NCBI GenBank assembly: GCA_018725455.1
Contig: QLUN01000060.1
Location: 1 to 5,917, forward strand
Origin: Chloroflexota bacterium
GTDB taxonomy: Bacteria > Chloroflexota > Dehalococcoidia > SZUA-161 > SpSt-899
Direction: 5' to 3'
Length of the DNA stretch: 5,917 bases
The notes beneath the pieces were generated by a model. That model did not search any database and was not told the origin of the DNA. It worked only from the letters and a program-made list of their open reading frames with translations. Below are positions 5,595 through 5,917 of the stretch, one piece after another. Each line of letters starts with the position of its first letter. Within the stretch, counting starts at the first letter, position 1. Made by a program: the position numbers and the translations under genes.

Positions 5595-5615
5595 TTACAT
5601 CTGCATCACCCCCTT
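5595..5615 (-). repeat. Short direct repeat, copy 1: ribosome-binding-like motif running into ATG-TAA
   Basis: On the minus strand a G-rich stretch (GGAAGGGGGTGATG, extending to 5617) is followed by CAG, ATG (5600-5598) and at once TAA (5597-5595). Positions 5595-5615 match 5647-5667 at 18 of 21 positions, 52 bp away. The role is unknown. Confidence 0.55.
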
Positions 5616-5646
5616 CCTCTCTCCCCATCAAAAGCTCGAATTAAAA

Positions 5647-5667
5647 TTACATCTGTATCACCCTCCT
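5647..5667 (-). repeat. Short direct repeat, copy 2: AAGGAGG motif running into ATG-TAA
   Basis: On the minus strand AAGGAGGGTGAT, close to the full complement of the 16S rRNA 3' end, is followed by ACAG, ATG (5652-5650) and TAA (5649-5647). Its G-rich half also belongs to the 105-bp repeat, so a third, diverged version lies at 36-50 upstream of the gene leaving the left edge. Confidence 0.55.
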
Positions 5668-5760
5668 TTTCCAGCCATGGGACAGCTCTCTGATCATCAA
5701 TTTGAACCCCTGGTAAACTCAATTAGTTCCCTGCGGAACATGCTCAGGCTGGAGCTGCGC
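5656..5760. repeat. Right copy of the ~105-bp direct repeat flanking the operon
   Basis: This is the gapless partner of 36-140, same orientation, about 90% identical. In this copy the DUF2325-type gene is continuous upstream, so this copy lies at what looks like the native 3' end, while the left copy is truncated. Confidence 0.9.
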
Positions 5761-5917
5761 AGGAAATAGCAAGGCTTACCCGTTAGTTTACAGATTTTCT
5801 TGCAATGGCGGCAGGCGTGGTGGCTATTGATATCCACAGGGCAAAACACCACGTCAGCTTTACCTACCAGCTTCTCTATCTCCCCAGCCCCCTGGGTGTA
5901 CTTCCCGGAGTGAGCAT
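5697..5917 (-). CDS. DUF2325-family protein, C-terminal part (cut by the window edge)
   Basis: An open minus-strand frame enters from the right edge (first complete codon 5915-5913) and ends at TGA 5699-5697, giving 73 residues. It reads HSGKYTQGAGEIEKL, then KADVVFCPVDINSHHACRHC, then KLTGKPCYFLRSSSLSMF. The pattern of a hydrophobic strand ending in D, then S-H-x-A/x-x-x-x-K and a K-P-x-x-x-L-R-S-S element is that of the DUF2325 domain, whose function is not established. The cysteine-rich CRHCKKIC segment might bind a metal or be redox-active, but this is inference. The gene is upstream of and co-directional with the haem operon, about 285 nt away. Confidence 0.75.
   Translation of the reverse strand, partial: AHSGKYTQGAGEIEKLVGKADVVFCPVDINSHHACRHCKKICKLTGKPCYFLRSSSLSMFRRELIEFTRGSN

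Noticed and set aside
5412..5696. Fur/DtxR operator or haem/cobalamin riboswitch upstream of the operon
   Set aside because: No recognisable operator palindrome or riboswitch core was found. The region is accounted for by the insertion and short repeats.
1..5917. tRNA, rRNA or CRISPR array
   Set aside because: No cloverleaf, rRNA segment or regularly spaced repeat array was seen; the only repeats are the flanking pair, the 21-bp pair and the insertion ends.

Overview
The window holds one tightly packed five-gene operon on the minus strand (about 5411 down to 328), read from right to left. Its order is a lipoprotein substrate-binding protein, a FecCD/BtuC-type permease, an ABC ATPase, a ChuW/HutW-type radical SAM protein and a HemG-like flavodoxin. 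Three of the four junctions overlap (4, 10 and 13 nt) and the fourth has a 17-nt gap, so the genes are almost certainly co-transcribed. The simplest reading is a system for taking up haem or a related metal-tetrapyrrole and opening the ring without oxygen to release iron. The three ABC subunits import the compound, the radical SAM enzyme breaks the macrocycle, and the flavodoxin supplies electrons or reduces the product. The importer's substrate is inferred from this context, not read from its sequence.

The organism is probably an anaerobic bacterium. The binding protein is a lipoprotein with a Pro/Ala-rich tether, there is no TonB-dependent receptor or oxygen-dependent haem oxygenase in the window, and the chemistry is radical SAM plus flavodoxin. 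The lipoprotein style would suit a Chloroflexota (Dehalococcoidia-like) or another monoderm-like anaerobe, but this is a weak guess.

Right flank (5412-5917): the 3' end of a DUF2325-type gene enters from the right edge and stops at 5697. Between it and the operon lie two near-identical ribosome-binding-like motifs, each running into ATG-TAA, and a 114-bp MITE-like insertion at 5452-5565. The insertion has 12-bp terminal inverted repeats and a perfect 8-bp target duplication (CTTTGAGT). Inside it are two head-to-head GTAG-headed hairpins resembling a REP pair. It sits just upstream of the first operon gene.

Left flank (1-327): after the flavodoxin comes a short region with what looks like the start of a methyltransferase gene. 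It is fused out of frame to a second, truncated copy of the DUF2325 3' end. About 105 bp here (36-140) match 5656-5760 at roughly 90% identity in the same orientation, so the operon is bracketed by direct repeats. A further gene then begins at position 23 and leaves the window. This layout suggests that the haem operon was inserted or duplicated into a DUF2325 locus.
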